From Cyclobacteriaceae bacterium (GTDB lineage: Bacteria > Bacteroidota > Bacteroidia > Cytophagales > Cyclobacteriaceae), in the NCBI GenBank assembly GCA_016787665.1, contig JAEUUC010000002.1:124001-188000 (forward strand): 64,000 nt of DNA, given 5' to 3'. The notes below the pieces were generated by a model. That model had not been told where the DNA came from, searched no databases, and worked only from the letters and a program-made list of their open reading frames with translations. The position numbers and the translations under genes were made by a program. Shown in pieces: positions 24,242-33,696 of the stretch. Numbering within the stretch: the first letter of the stretch is position 1; every line of letters begins with the position of its first letter.

Positions 24242-25102
24242 ATGGACTCATTGTTACGAATTGCAATTCAAAAATCCGGGAGGTTGCAGGAAGGCTCGCT
24301 GCAGTTGTTGAAAGACTGCGGGCTGAGCATCAGCAACGGCCGAGATCAGCTCAAAAGCCAGGCCCGTAACTTTCCTGTAGAAGTATTGTTCTTGCGCGAT
24401 GACGATATTCCGCAGTATGTGGAGGACCGGGTGGCTGATGTGGGCGTTGTGGGTGAAAACGTATGGGTAGAGAAGCAGCGCAACAACTCGCTGGTCAGGC
24501 GGCTCGACTTTGCCAAGTGCCGGCTGTCCATTGCCGTGCCCCGCGGGGAAACGTACACCGGCACCAACTGGTTAAAGGGCAAAAATATTGCCACATCCTA
24601 CCCTACTATCGTTCGCCATTTTTTACAAAAGCAGGGTGTTGAAGCGGGTATCCATGAAATCAGCGGCTCGGTGGAAATTGCCCCGGGTATTGGTTTGGCA
24701 GATGCCGTGTGTGACATTGTGAGCACGGGCAGCACCTTGATGAGCAATGGCCTCAAAGAAGTCGAAACTGTGATGAACTCAGAAGCGGTGCTGATCGGTT
24801 CACCGGACCTTGAGGAAAGCAAAAACTACATCCTCGAAAAACTGTTGTTCCGGATTGAAGCAGTACAGTCAGCCCGCAACAACAAATACATTCTGCTCAA
24901 CTGTCCGAATGAGAGTATTCCGAAAATTCAATCCATCATCCCCGGCATGAACAGCCCCACCATTATGCCGTTGGGCAAACCGGGATGGTCATCCCTGCAC
25001 TCGGTGGTAAACGAAAATGATTTTTGGGAGAAAATCGATTTGTTAAAATCTTTGGGCGCACAGGGGATTTTGGTTGTGCCTATCGAAAAAATGATCGCCT
25101 GA
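24242..25102 (+). CDS. hisG: ATP phosphoribosyltransferase, long form
   Basis: A 286-residue enzyme joining ATP and PRPP in the first committed step of histidine synthesis. The PRPP-binding motif is DIVSTGSTLMSNGL (about residues 160-173). The length and the C-terminal 80 residues (ALKSIIPGMNSP..., ending LVVPIEKMI) show the HisG-long form with an ACT-like regulatory domain, so it should be feedback-inhibited by histidine without needing HisZ. It is the first gene behind the His attenuator, and hisD starts two bases after its stop. Confidence 0.96.
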   Translation: MDSLLRIAIQKSGRLQEGSLQLLKDCGLSISNGRDQLKSQARNFPVEVLFLRDDDIPQYVEDRVADVGVVGENVWVEKQRNNSLVRRLDFAKCRLSIAVPRGETYTGTNWLKGKNIATSYPTIVRHFLQKQGVEAGIHEISGSVEIAPGIGLADAVCDIVSTGSTLMSNGLKEVETVMNSEAVLIGSPDLEESKNYILEKLLFRIEAVQSARNNKYILLNCPNESIPKIQSIIPGMNSPTIMPLGKPGWSSLHSVVNENDFWEKIDLLKSLGAQGILVVPIEKMIA

Positions 25103-25103
25103 T

Positions 25104-26381
25104 ATGAACCTTCACGAATATCCCAAGCGCCACGCGTGGGGGCAACTTTGCAGACGCCCCGAACTCGAACTGGCCTTTTTGGAAGGCACGGTGCGAAACA
25201 TTCTTACGCGGGTGCGCCAGGCAGGTGACGAAGCCCTGAAGGAATTCAGCCTGAAATTTGACCACGTCCAACTCACTTCACTGGAACTCACGGCAGAAGC
25301 CTGGAAATTGGGTGCCCAGCGTGTGGATGCCGGAGTTCGGGCCGCCATTGAACTGGCCGCCACCAACATCAGGACTTTTCATGCCGCTCAAAAACCCGTT
25401 GACATTCGCGTTGAAACGATGCCGGGTGTGGTCTGCTGGCGCAGGTCTGTTCCCTTACAAAACGTGGGCATTTACATACCCGGGGGTAGCGCACCCCTGT
25501 TCTCTACCGTTCTTATGCTAGCCATACCTGCGCGTCTTGCCGGGTGCCACGAAGTGTTGCTCTGCACACCACCGCAGGCCGATGGCACGATACATCCCGC
25601 CATACTCTTTGCCGCCCAGCTAGCTGGAGTCACCCGCGTATTTAAAGTGGGCGGAGCACAGGCAATTGGCGCGCTCGCTTACGGCACAGCCACCATACCA
25701 CGGGTGGACAAGATCTTTGGGCCGGGCAACCAATACGTAACGGCTGCCAAGCAGATGGTAAGTCAGCAAGGAGTAGCCATTGACATGCCGGCCGGTCCGT
25801 CTGAGGTACTGATCATTGCTGATGACGAAGCACGACCCGATTTTGTCGCGGCTGATCTGCTGGCTCAGGCCGAACACGGAGCCGACAGCCAAGTGATGCT
25901 CGTTACCACTTCGCGCGAACTGACTGAGGCGGTGCAGCAGGAAATCGAAAAGCAAGTGCGATCGCTGCCCCGAAAGGATGTAGCCGTTCAGGCACTCAAA
26001 CACAGCCACCTGGTAATGCTGAAAACAGAAGCCGAGATTATCGACTTCACCAACGCCTATGCACCCGAGCATTTGATCATCAACACGGCACACCCGCAAA
26101 AGATAGCCGATCGCATCTTGAATGCAGGCTCGGTCTTTCTCGGGGCCTACACACCCGAGTCGGCCGGAGATTATGCGTCCGGTACCAACCACACGCTGCC
26201 GACCAATGGTTATGCGCGGGCCTGGAGCGGAGTAACGCTCGAGAGTTTTATGAAAACCATTACGTACCAGCACATAACCCGCGAGGGGCTCCAAAAGCTG
26301 GGGCCGGCCGTAGAAATAATGGCAGAAGCCGAATCATTACAAGCACACAAAAACGCGGTCACCATCCGACTGAACGCATGA
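25104..26381 (+). CDS. hisD: Histidinol dehydrogenase
   Basis: A 425-residue zinc enzyme that oxidises histidinol to histidine in two NAD+-dependent steps. Family motifs run in order: YIPGGSAPLFSTVLMLAIPA, KIFGPGNQYVTAAK, IDMPAGPSEVLIIADDEA, DLLAQAEHGADSQ with zinc ligands, YAPEHLII with the catalytic Glu-His, and GDYASGTNHTLPT. All key residues are present. It overlaps hisC by four bases (ATGA). Confidence 0.97.
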   Translation: MNLHEYPKRHAWGQLCRRPELELAFLEGTVRNILTRVRQAGDEALKEFSLKFDHVQLTSLELTAEAWKLGAQRVDAGVRAAIELAATNIRTFHAAQKPVDIRVETMPGVVCWRRSVPLQNVGIYIPGGSAPLFSTVLMLAIPARLAGCHEVLLCTPPQADGTIHPAILFAAQLAGVTRVFKVGGAQAIGALAYGTATIPRVDKIFGPGNQYVTAAKQMVSQQGVAIDMPAGPSEVLIIADDEARPDFVAADLLAQAEHGADSQVMLVTTSRELTEAVQQEIEKQVRSLPRKDVAVQALKHSHLVMLKTEAEIIDFTNAYAPEHLIINTAHPQKIADRILNAGSVFLGAYTPESAGDYASGTNHTLPTNGYARAWSGVTLESFMKTITYQHITREGLQKLGPAVEIMAEAESLQAHKNAVTIRLNA

Positions 26382-27427
26382 CCTTTGACCTCGACAAACT
26401 TGTTCGCGCGAACGTGCGAAGAATGAAGCCGTACTCATCTGCACGGGATGACTTCCAGGGAAAAGCCTCCATTTACCTGGACGCGAATGAAAATCCTTTT
26501 TCGCACCTGTTCAGCCGATACCCCGATCCGCACCAGGGCGAACTTAAAGCGAAGATTTCGGCACTTAAGGGGACTCAACCGGCTAACCTGTTCATTGGCA
26601 ATGGAAGCGATGAAGCCATTGATCTTTTGATCCGCGCTTTTTGCGAACCCGGCCGCGATAATGTGGTGATACCACAACCGACCTATGGCATGTACACGGT
26701 TTCATCTGAAACGAATGCGGTTGAGATTCGCCCGGTTAGCCTCACTTCGTCCTTCGACTTGAATGCAGGTGCGGTACTCGCAACGTGCGACAGTCACACC
26801 AAACTGATCTTCCTTTGCAGCCCGAATAATCCATCCGGCAAAGTGTTAAGCACTGAAGCAATTGAGCGGTTGCTAACCGGATTCCCGGGTCTGGTTGTGG
26901 TGGATGAGGCTTACATCGACTTCACGGGAATGCCGGGATGGGTACCCCGACTACGGGAATATCCCAATCTGGTTATTCTTCAAACCCTAAGCAAGGCGTG
27001 GGGCCTTGCCGGCCTGCGCGTAGGGTTGTGCCTAGCCTCCCCCGCTATCATCCAGGTGCTCAACAAGATCAAGCCCCCTTACAACATCAATGCAGCCACG
27101 CAACAACTTACCCTGGAGGCGCTAAACTACCCGGAAAACATGATGCGTGAAGTCAGTGAACTTCGCGGTGAGCGCGAGAAATTAGCCGCTTCGTTACAAA
27201 ATTTGCCGGGTGTCAATCGGGTGTTCCCTTCCGATGCGAACTTCCTGCTCATTCAGGTTCCGAATGCCCGCTCCGTGTACGAGCGACTGATTTCCGTGGG
27301 CATCGTGGTGCGCCTTCGTCCTGCATTGTTGTTGTATGGCGACTGCCTTCGCATCACGGTTGGCACTCCGGAAGAGAACCAAAATGTACTGCGCGCACTT
27401 TCCGAAATTCTAAGCCCATCAGCATGA
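26378..27427 (+). CDS. hisC: Histidinol-phosphate aminotransferase
   Basis: A 349-residue PLP enzyme of the class I/II aminotransferase fold that converts imidazole-acetol phosphate to histidinol phosphate. The N terminus has [18 protein letters not shown] and VVDEAYIDF mark the PLP pocket. The Schiff-base lysine is in [13 protein letters not shown] (about residue 208). It overlaps both neighbours by four bases, in line with translational coupling in the operon. Confidence 0.97.
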   Translation: MTFDLDKLVRANVRRMKPYSSARDDFQGKASIYLDANENPFSHLFSRYPDPHQGELKAKISALKGTQPANLFIGNGSDEAIDLLIRAFCEPGRDNVVIPQPTYGMYTVSSETNAVEIRPVSLTSSFDLNAGAVLATCDSHTKLIFLCSPNNPSGKVLSTEAIERLLTGFPGLVVVDEAYIDFTGMPGWVPRLREYPNLVILQTLSKAWGLAGLRVGLCLASPAIIQVLNKIKPPYNINAATQQLTLEALNYPENMMREVSELRGEREKLAASLQNLPGVNRVFPSDANFLLIQVPNARSVYERLISVGIVVRLRPALLLYGDCLRITVGTPEENQNVLRALSEILSPSA

Positions 27428-28539
27428 AGAAACGAGTTTTGTTTATTGATCGGGATGGAACCCTGATCATCGAGCCTCCGGATGAGCAAATTGACAGCCT
27501 GGAGAAACTCGAATTCCTTCCCGGCATTTTCGGAGCGTTACGCGAAATAGCCGGACTAAACCTGTACGAATTGGTTATGGTAACCAATCAGGACGGTCTG
27601 GGTAGCGCGCGCTTCCCGGAGGACACTTTTTGGCCAGCGCACAACAAATTGATGACCGCGTTGGAAAACGAAGGGATTCATTTTGCAGCCGTGCACATCG
27701 ATCGTTCGCTCCCGGCTGAGAACAAGCCTACCCGAAAGCCGGGCACCGGCATGTTAACAGGCTATCTTTCGGAGGAATATGACTTGGGCAACTCCTATGT
27801 GATTGGTGATCGCGTGACGGATATTGAACTGGCGAAAAATCTTGGAGCGAAAGGCATCCTGATCAACAACGGTTCGTTGCGGGCAACTCTTGAACAGAAG
27901 GCGTTGCTGCCGTGGTGCGCACAAATCGCCACTTCGTGGCATGACATCGTGACCGAACTAACGCCCAAACGAACGGCATTTGTTCATCGGCAAACCAAAG
28001 AGACCGATATCCGCATCCAGGTAAACCTGGATGGTACCGGACAGTCGAAGTTAGCCACAGGTTTGGGGTTTTTCGATCATATGCTCGAGCAGGTAGCGCG
28101 GCATGGACACGTTGACCTTGACGTTCACGTAAAAGGAGATCTTCACGTTGATGAACATCACACCATCGAGGATACCGCGCTTGCACTGGGTGATGCATTT
28201 TCGCGTGCGTTGGGTGATAAACGGGGCATTGCCCGCTACGGGTTCCTGCTGCCAATGGACGACTGCCTGGCACAAGTGGCCGTTGATTTTGGCGGGCGAC
28301 CCTGGCTGGTTTGGAATGTCGAGTTTAAGCGCGAAAAGATTGGTGACATGCCTACCGAAATGTTCTATCACTTTTTTAAGTCGTTTGCTGATGCTGCACA
28401 CTGCAACCTCAACATACAGGCCGAGGGGACAAACGAGCACCACAAGATCGAATCCATATTCAAGGCCTTCGCGCGGTCGATTCAGATGGCGGTGAAAAAA
28501 CAAGGAAATGAGCTACCCTCAACCAAGGGAACACTGTAA
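27424..28539 (+). CDS. hisB: Bifunctional histidinol-phosphatase / imidazoleglycerol-phosphate dehydratase
   Basis: A 371-residue fusion catalysing steps seven and nine of the pathway. Residues 1-165 are a HAD phosphatase (FIDRDGTLI nucleophile motif; VTNQDG; later [12 protein letters not shown]). Residues 180-371 are the IGP dehydratase with the manganese-binding histidine sets: [27 protein letters not shown] and NEHHKIES. The fusion order is that of enterobacterial and many Bacteroidota HisB proteins. hisH follows after six bases. Confidence 0.97.
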   Translation: MKKRVLFIDRDGTLIIEPPDEQIDSLEKLEFLPGIFGALREIAGLNLYELVMVTNQDGLGSARFPEDTFWPAHNKLMTALENEGIHFAAVHIDRSLPAENKPTRKPGTGMLTGYLSEEYDLGNSYVIGDRVTDIELAKNLGAKGILINNGSLRATLEQKALLPWCAQIATSWHDIVTELTPKRTAFVHRQTKETDIRIQVNLDGTGQSKLATGLGFFDHMLEQVARHGHVDLDVHVKGDLHVDEHHTIEDTALALGDAFSRALGDKRGIARYGFLLPMDDCLAQVAVDFGGRPWLVWNVEFKREKIGDMPTEMFYHFFKSFADAAHCNLNIQAEGTNEHHKIESIFKAFARSIQMAVKKQGNELPSTKGTL

Positions 28540-28545
28540 AGAACC

Positions 28546-29130
28546 ATGAGAATAGCAGTTATCCGATATAATGCGGGAAACATCCAGTCGGTTTCCTATG
28601 CCCTGGAGCGCCTTGGCGCAAGCTTTGAGGTTACTTCTGACCCGGAGAAAATACAAACGGCAGATAAGGTCATTTTCCCGGGTGTGGGCGAAGCCAGTAC
28701 AACTATGAGATTTCTTCAAGAAAAAGGTCTTAATCATCTAATAATGAGCCTTCAACAGCCTGTTTTGGGCGTGTGCCTGGGTATGCAACTGCTGTGCCGT
28801 TTTTCGGAGGAGAACGATACGACCTGCCTGGGTGTTTTTCCTGTAGACGTCAGGAAATTCGGTTTAAACGACAATTTGAAAGTACCGCACATGGGCTGGA
28901 ACAGTCTGGACAAAATTTCAGGCTGGCTGCCAGCCGCCATTCAAGGTGAATTTACTTATTTTGTGCACAGTTTTTATGTACCTGTTAATGCCTGGACGGT
29001 GGCCGAAACTCAATACGGCATCCCTTTCAGCGCGGCTATGAGAAAGGACAATTTTTTTGCCGTGCAGTTCCACCCTGAGAAATCCGCCCAGACTGGAGAG
29101 AAAATACTACAAGCTTTTTTGAACGTATGA
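28546..29130 (+). CDS. hisH: Imidazole glycerol phosphate synthase, glutaminase subunit
   Basis: A 194-residue class I amidotransferase that supplies ammonia to HisF. The nucleophile cysteine is in LGVCLGMQLLC (about residue 78), and the His-Glu pair is in QFHPEKS near 176. The N-terminal FPGVGEAS loop is typical. It overlaps hisA by four bases. The functional partner HisF is encoded one gene later. Confidence 0.97.
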   Translation: MRIAVIRYNAGNIQSVSYALERLGASFEVTSDPEKIQTADKVIFPGVGEASTTMRFLQEKGLNHLIMSLQQPVLGVCLGMQLLCRFSEENDTTCLGVFPVDVRKFGLNDNLKVPHMGWNSLDKISGWLPAAIQGEFTYFVHSFYVPVNAWTVAETQYGIPFSAAMRKDNFFAVQFHPEKSAQTGEKILQAFLNV

Positions 29131-29846
29131 GAATTATTCCCGCAATCGACATCCTGGATGGTAAATGCGTGAGGCTTTCGCAGGGCGATTACAACAAGAA
29201 AAAGGTCTACCGCGAAGACCCGGTGGACGTTGCCCTGGAGATTCAGGATGCCGATCTTGAATACCTGCATTTGGTTGATCTTGACGGAGCCCGGGAAGGC
29301 GAAGTGGTCAACTGGAAGGTGATTGAGAAAATCCAGGAGCGGACCGCCCTGAAAGTTGACTTTGGCGGTGGTGTAAAGACTACCAATGAAGTGGACTACC
29401 TGCTAGAGCTCGGCATCAACCAGATCAACATTGGCAGTATGGCCGTGAAGGAACCCTCAAAGTTCCAGGAGTGGATTGAGCGTTTTGGCAGTGAGAATTT
29501 CATACTCAGTGCCGATGTGAACAAAGAGAAGGTGCAGGTGCGCGGATGGACAGAAGACTCAAACGTAGATATTTTCGACCTGGTGAAGTCTTTTGAAGAA
29601 GGTGGACTCGAGTATGTGTGCTGCACCGATATACAATCAGACGGTATGCTGCAAGGGCCCAACTTCGGTTTGTACAAAAAGCTGAAAAAGCGATTCCCCG
29701 ATCTGAAATTGATCGCCAGTGGTGGCATCAGCTCGTTGGAGGACCTGCAGGAACTTTCATACGCCAAAGTGGAGGCCGTCATCATCGGCAAAGCACTTTA
29801 CGAAGGCAAAATTAAACTCGAAGAACTTAAGTCGTTACACGTTTAA
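29127..29846 (+). CDS. hisA: Phosphoribosylformimino-AICAR-phosphate isomerase
   Basis: A 239-residue TIM barrel carrying out the Amadori rearrangement of ProFAR to PRFAR. The first strand has the catalytic Asp in IPAIDILDGKCVRLSQGDY. Phosphate-binding loops VDFGGGVK and ASGGISSLEDL are in place, and the second half has TDIQSDGMLQGPN. It ends three bases before the hisF GTG start. Confidence 0.97.
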   Translation: MRIIPAIDILDGKCVRLSQGDYNKKKVYREDPVDVALEIQDADLEYLHLVDLDGAREGEVVNWKVIEKIQERTALKVDFGGGVKTTNEVDYLLELGINQINIGSMAVKEPSKFQEWIERFGSENFILSADVNKEKVQVRGWTEDSNVDIFDLVKSFEEGGLEYVCCTDIQSDGMLQGPNFGLYKKLKKRFPDLKLIASGGISSLEDLQELSYAKVEAVIIGKALYEGKIKLEELKSLHV

Positions 29847-29849
29847 ACC

Positions 29850-30602
29850 GTGCTCACAAAACGCATTATTCCGTGCCTGGACATCAAAGACGGACGCACG
29901 GTTAAGGGTATTAACTTCATTTCGCTGCGCGATGCCGGTGACCCCGTAGAGTTGGCGGCCGCCTATGCCGCACAGGGAGCTGACGAGCTCGTCTTTCTGG
30001 ACATCACCGCCACCACTGAGGATCGTAAGACCTTCGCCAAACTGGTCAAAGAAATCGCGCAGCACGTGAACATACCGTTTACCGTGGGTGGCGGTATCAG
30101 CTCGGTAGCCGATGTGGGGCCCCTGCTTGAAGCCGGTGCCGACAAAGTGAGTATCAACTCGGCCGCAGTGCGTCAGCCCCAACTTATCGATGAACTCGCC
30201 AAAGCGTTTGGCACGCAGTGTATTGTGCTGGCCGTTGATGCCCGCAAAGTCAACAACAGCTGGATGGTGCATACGCATGGTGGCTCGCGGCCCACCGAAC
30301 ACAAGCTATTTTCCTGGGCACGGGAGGGCCAGAACCGTGGTGCAGGCGAGATTCTTTTTACCAGCATGGATCACGATGGCACCAAGAGCGGATTTGCTAT
30401 TGACCCCTTGCAGAAATTAAATGAACTCTTGACCATTCCGGTGATTGCCTCCGGAGGTGCCGGAAATGCCATGCATTTTGCTGAGGCCTTTATGCTCGGC
30501 AAGTGTGATGCTGCCCTGGCCGCCAGTGTATTTCATTTTGGTGAAATCAAAATCCCGGAATTGAAGACGTATCTTAGAGCCGCAAATATTCCGATACGCT
30601 AA
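29850..30602 (+). CDS. hisF: Imidazole glycerol phosphate synthase, cyclase subunit
   Basis: A 250-residue TIM barrel that uses HisH-derived ammonia to form imidazole glycerol phosphate and AICAR. Catalytic Asp residues are in [14 protein letters not shown] (near residue 10) and [10 protein letters not shown] (near 130). [10 protein letters not shown] and [12 protein letters not shown] bind phosphate. The start is GTG at 29850; its product begins [11 protein letters not shown], the expected N terminus. The stop shares a base with the ATG of the membrane protein that follows. Confidence 0.97.
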   Translation: MLTKRIIPCLDIKDGRTVKGINFISLRDAGDPVELAAAYAAQGADELVFLDITATTEDRKTFAKLVKEIAQHVNIPFTVGGGISSVADVGPLLEAGADKVSINSAAVRQPQLIDELAKAFGTQCIVLAVDARKVNNSWMVHTHGGSRPTEHKLFSWAREGQNRGAGEILFTSMDHDGTKSGFAIDPLQKLNELLTIPVIASGGAGNAMHFAEAFMLGKCDAALAASVFHFGEIKIPELKTYLRAANIPIR

Positions 30603-31261
30603 TGGAGTCTATTACTATTCCGCGAGCCGACCAGCAGAACAGGCTCTATCGATACGCCTTCGGGCTTGCTTTGCTGACTATTGTGTATAACGTGGCCGAA
30701 GGGTTGATCGCCACGTATCTCGGGTATGAGGATGAGAGCCTTGCCCTGTTTGGTTTTGGCGTGGACAGTTTCATTGAAGTAATCTCCGGCATTGGCATTG
30801 CGCATATGATTGTGCGCATCTGGCACAAGCCGGGCTCACCGCGCGATGATTTCGAGCGCACGGCCCTGCGCATCACGGGGTTTGCCTTTTATGGGTTAAC
30901 AGGCGGGCTTACTGTAGGTGGATTGTATAACCTTTTTTCCGGCCACGAACCAGCCACCACGTTTTGGGGCGTTGTGATTTCGGCCATCTCGATAACGTTG
31001 ATGTGGCTGATGATTATGGGAAAGACCTACGTGGGCCGCCAACTGGGTAGCCAGGCCATCCTGGCCGATGCCGAATGTTCCCGCGTATGTATTTATATGT
31101 CGGTTCTGCTGCTCCTTTCCAGCGGCATTTATGAACTAACCGGCTTTGCTTATGTGGATGCCTTGGGCACGCTGGGCCTGGCCTGGTTGTCGTTTCGCGA
31201 GGGTCGCGAATGCTTTCAAAAAGCAAAGTCAAACAACCTTTGCGCCTGCGGCCACGACTAA
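30602..31261 (+). CDS. CDF-like cation transporter family membrane protein inside the his operon
   Basis: A 219-residue inner-membrane protein with about five or six transmembrane segments. The order of helices, an acidic second-helix segment (FGFGVDSFIEVISGIG) and a later one with QAILADAECS recall the transmembrane domain of cation diffusion facilitators. The second polar site has DAEC rather than the usual HxxxD, and there is no cytoplasmic C-terminal domain. The tail ends in NNLCACGHD, a possible metal ligand set. It overlaps hisF by one base and precedes hisIE by two, so it is fully embedded in the his operon. HisD and HisI need metal, which may explain the linkage; transport is inferred. 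Confidence 0.75.
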   Translation: MESITIPRADQQNRLYRYAFGLALLTIVYNVAEGLIATYLGYEDESLALFGFGVDSFIEVISGIGIAHMIVRIWHKPGSPRDDFERTALRITGFAFYGLTGGLTVGGLYNLFSGHEPATTFWGVVISAISITLMWLMIMGKTYVGRQLGSQAILADAECSRVCIYMSVLLLLSSGIYELTGFAYVDALGTLGLAWLSFREGRECFQKAKSNNLCACGHD

Positions 31262-31263
31262 CC

Positions 31264-31857
31264 ATGAATATCTCCACTCTAAAATTTGATGCTCAAGGAC
31301 TTCTCCCCTGCATCGCTCAGGACGCCCGGACCCGAAAGGTGCTCATGCTGGGTTTCATGAATGCGGAGGCTGTTGCCGTGACATTGGCTAAAAAACGTGT
31401 CACCTTTTTTAGCCGAAGTAAAGGGCGCCTATGGACCAAGGGGGAAACCTCCGGGAATTTTCTGGATCTGGTTGAGTTAAAGAAAGATTGCGACTCCGAC
31501 ACCCTGCTGGCATTGGTAACACCTCATGGGCCCGCATGCCACACCGGGGCCGATACCTGCTTTGACGAACGCAATCTGGCTGAGGGGCTTGGCTTTTTGG
31601 AAACCATCATCGCACATCGAAAAGTAAATCCGAAGGCGGGCTCTTATACCACCGAATTGTTCGAAAAGGGTATCAACAAGATTGCACAAAAAGTTGGCGA
31701 GGAAGCAGTAGAGCTGGTAATTGAGTCTAAGGATAATAATGCCGAGTTGTTTCTAAATGAGGCGGCCGACCTGATGTACCACTACCTGGTGCTGCTGCAG
31801 GCAAAAGGATACCAATTAGAGGATGTGGTTAAGGTGTTGCGCGCTCGCCACAAATAG
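31264..31857 (+). CDS. hisIE: Bifunctional phosphoribosyl-AMP cyclohydrolase / phosphoribosyl-ATP pyrophosphatase
   Basis: A 197-residue fusion doing steps two and three of the pathway. The HisI half (residues 1-110) has KVLMLGFMN, FFSRSKGRLWTKGETSGN and the zinc cysteines in GPACHTGADTCF. The HisE half has KVGEEAVELVIE and NEAADLMYHYLVLL. I use the ATG at 31264; the in-frame upstream ATG lies inside the preceding gene. It is the last gene of the operon; no clear terminator follows. Confidence 0.97.
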   Translation: MNISTLKFDAQGLLPCIAQDARTRKVLMLGFMNAEAVAVTLAKKRVTFFSRSKGRLWTKGETSGNFLDLVELKKDCDSDTLLALVTPHGPACHTGADTCFDERNLAEGLGFLETIIAHRKVNPKAGSYTTELFEKGINKIAQKVGEEAVELVIESKDNNAELFLNEAADLMYHYLVLLQAKGYQLEDVVKVLRARHK

Positions 31858-31916
31858 TCGCCAAATCTTTTTCCGAAGATTATGGAAGAAGCCTGATTAA
31901 TCCTTTTCTTCGTCCG

Positions 31917-32609
31917 ATGAGCCAGGATGTAACCTTTGTAAACGGATTTCCATTTATTCCTTACCACCAACCTGTTCGTTCGGCATCCGAGATGGCCGAA
32001 CGGGCAAATCGCTTCTTTGAGGAAATGAGCGCCAGGCGCTCGATTCGCGATTTTTCTGCGGATCCGGTTGATCGAATTGTCGTGCTCAAATGTATTGAAA
32101 CGGCCACCACAGCCCCTTCCGGGGCCAACAAGCAGCCTTATACATTTTGTTTGGTGAGCGACCCGCACCTCAAAAAGCAAATTCGCGAAGCAGCCGAAAA
32201 AGAAGAATACGAGAGCTACACCAAGCGCATGAGTGACGAGTGGCTGGATGACATTCGCCCTTTACAAACGGATTGGCATAAACCCTTCCTGGAAACGGCA
32301 CCCTATCTTATCGTGGTTTTCAAAAAAGCATTTGACTTCGCGGGGGCAGCAAAAAAGAACAACTACTATGTTACTGAATCCGTGGGCCTCGCCTGCGGAT
32401 TTTTATTGGCTGCGTTACATCAGGTTGGCTTGGCGGCTCTTACGCATACCCCCAGCCCGATGAATTTTCTAAGCTCCATTCTGCAACGCCCGGAAAATGA
32501 ACGCCCGTTCTTACTTATTCCGGTTGGCTATGCCGCTGCGGATGCGTTGGTGCCGGATATTAAACGAAAGCCTCTGTCAGAGCTATTGGTTGAGTATGTA
32601 GAAAACTAA
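31917..32609 (+). CDS. Nitroreductase family protein
   Basis: A 230-residue FMN-dependent oxidoreductase. The N-terminal FMN phosphate motif SARRSIRDFS (about residues 38-47), ATTAPSGANKQPY, and the C-terminal GLACGFLLAALHQVGLAALT are of the nitroreductase superfamily. Length and the TxTPSPM segment recall the branch containing iodotyrosine deiodinase-like proteins; the true substrate cannot be told. Its stop overlaps the end of the convergent membrane protein gene by four bases. Confidence 0.88.
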   Translation: MSQDVTFVNGFPFIPYHQPVRSASEMAERANRFFEEMSARRSIRDFSADPVDRIVVLKCIETATTAPSGANKQPYTFCLVSDPHLKKQIREAAEKEEYESYTKRMSDEWLDDIRPLQTDWHKPFLETAPYLIVVFKKAFDFAGAAKKNNYYVTESVGLACGFLLAALHQVGLAALTHTPSPMNFLSSILQRPENERPFLLIPVGYAAADALVPDIKRKPLSELLVEYVEN

Positions 32610-33115
32610 GTCATTGATTTCGTATGGCTGATAGATCCCGGTGGATTGTCCTCAGTCAAATCAAGACAACTTTCAATCTCTTCAACTAAGACATTCTCCT
32701 CAGTTCTTGATATAAAATGAAACCACCCAAGCAAAATTGCCGATAATAAAATACTGCAGGCTATCTCCCGCCAACCTCCCGAGATTGTGCTTCCGATTAT
32801 CAGAACGGTAGAGAATATAATTGCCGAGACGTGCCATAAACTCAACCTAGTAGCATAAAGCCTGACTTTCAACTGATGCACGTCTTGTGTTTTAAGAAGC
32901 AATCTTATCGGCACCTTGTGGAAAAGCGGGTTTCTGGCCAGCCAAAGAAAAAAAATGTGGCCTGAAATATGAAGTTCACTGGCAGAGCGGCCAGGATACA
33001 CAAACAACAAATCATTCTTTTCTAAACGGTCTGTCATTTCGATCCAGGTGCCGCGAAAAACAAAATCACGATTGATAAAAATCTGATCGTAATAAGTCAA
33101 AAGTGGTCTCTTCAT
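32606..33115 (-). CDS. Unknown protein with two transmembrane segments
   Basis: A 169-residue protein I do not recognise. Two hydrophobic helices (WHVSAIIFSTVLIIGSTISG and IACSILLSAILLGWFHFI, about residues 93-132) follow a soluble N-terminal part with a short hydrophobic stretch. A polar acidic tail follows. Its start overlaps the stop of the upstream exported protein gene by four bases (ATGA), arguing for translational coupling and a shared role at the envelope. The base composition near here is slightly more AT-rich than in neighbours. Confidence 0.65.
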   Translation of the reverse strand: MKRPLLTYYDQIFINRDFVFRGTWIEMTDRLEKNDLLFVYPGRSASELHISGHIFFLWLARNPLFHKVPIRLLLKTQDVHQLKVRLYATRLSLWHVSAIIFSTVLIIGSTISGGWREIACSILLSAILLGWFHFISRTEENVLVEEIESCLDLTEDNPPGSISHTKSMT

Positions 33116-33681
33116 CTCCTTACCAACGGCTTTTCCTCTGCTGCGTTAGACGGATAAATCCGCAAATAGGTGAGCTTGGTGCGAATCGTGCGCTTGCCTC
33201 GGGTCTCGGTGGCAATACCCTCAAATAAATCCTGGTCTGGGTTGGCGAACGTGAACACCCAATCGCTTTCGCGGGGCCGGTAATGCTTGTAGATAAAACC
33301 AAAATCATCGGACAACACGTTGAACTCCCCCGTAATGGGGTAATTCACGCTCGGCTTGCCGGTGAGCGATACTTCAATGAACTCGCGCTTGCTGTTGGTG
33401 TAATATTTCAAAATGGCCACTTTGCCATAGTTCTCTTTTTTTCGCACCACCTTTTCGCGGTGCGGGTTGGCCAGAAATCCACCCTGCCGGGTGACCGTAC
33501 ACGAAACCAGGTAAATGCCTTCCACCGAATTCAACGGGCGCGCGTCCTTGCCCAAAAAAAGCCTCACCAAGCCTTCAAAATCAATTTCCTCAAAGTTCGA
33601 TTTGGTCAAGGGCCTGTTCTTGAATTGGGCCTGGGCCGACAGGGCAAAAAAAGCCAGAACTAATACCGACAGCGTTTTCAT
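33112..33681 (-). CDS. Exported protein of unknown function
   Basis: A 189-residue protein with a clear signal peptide (MKTLSVLVLAFFALSAQAQ, cleavage after AQA). No known domain is recognised. The mature part is basic, rich in beta-strand-like segments and holds YLVSCTVTRQGGF and WVFTFANPDQDLFEG. It is probably periplasmic. It is cotranscribed with the two-helix membrane protein downstream and lies 15 bases after the stop of the flavoprotein gene at the window-left side of that gene. Confidence 0.72.
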   Translation of the reverse strand: MKTLSVLVLAFFALSAQAQFKNRPLTKSNFEEIDFEGLVRLFLGKDARPLNSVEGIYLVSCTVTRQGGFLANPHREKVVRKKENYGKVAILKYYTNSKREFIEVSLTGKPSVNYPITGEFNVLSDDFGFIYKHYRPRESDWVFTFANPDQDLFEGIATETRGKRTIRTKLTYLRIYPSNAAEEKPLVRR

Positions 33682-33696
33682 AACGATAAAGCTACT

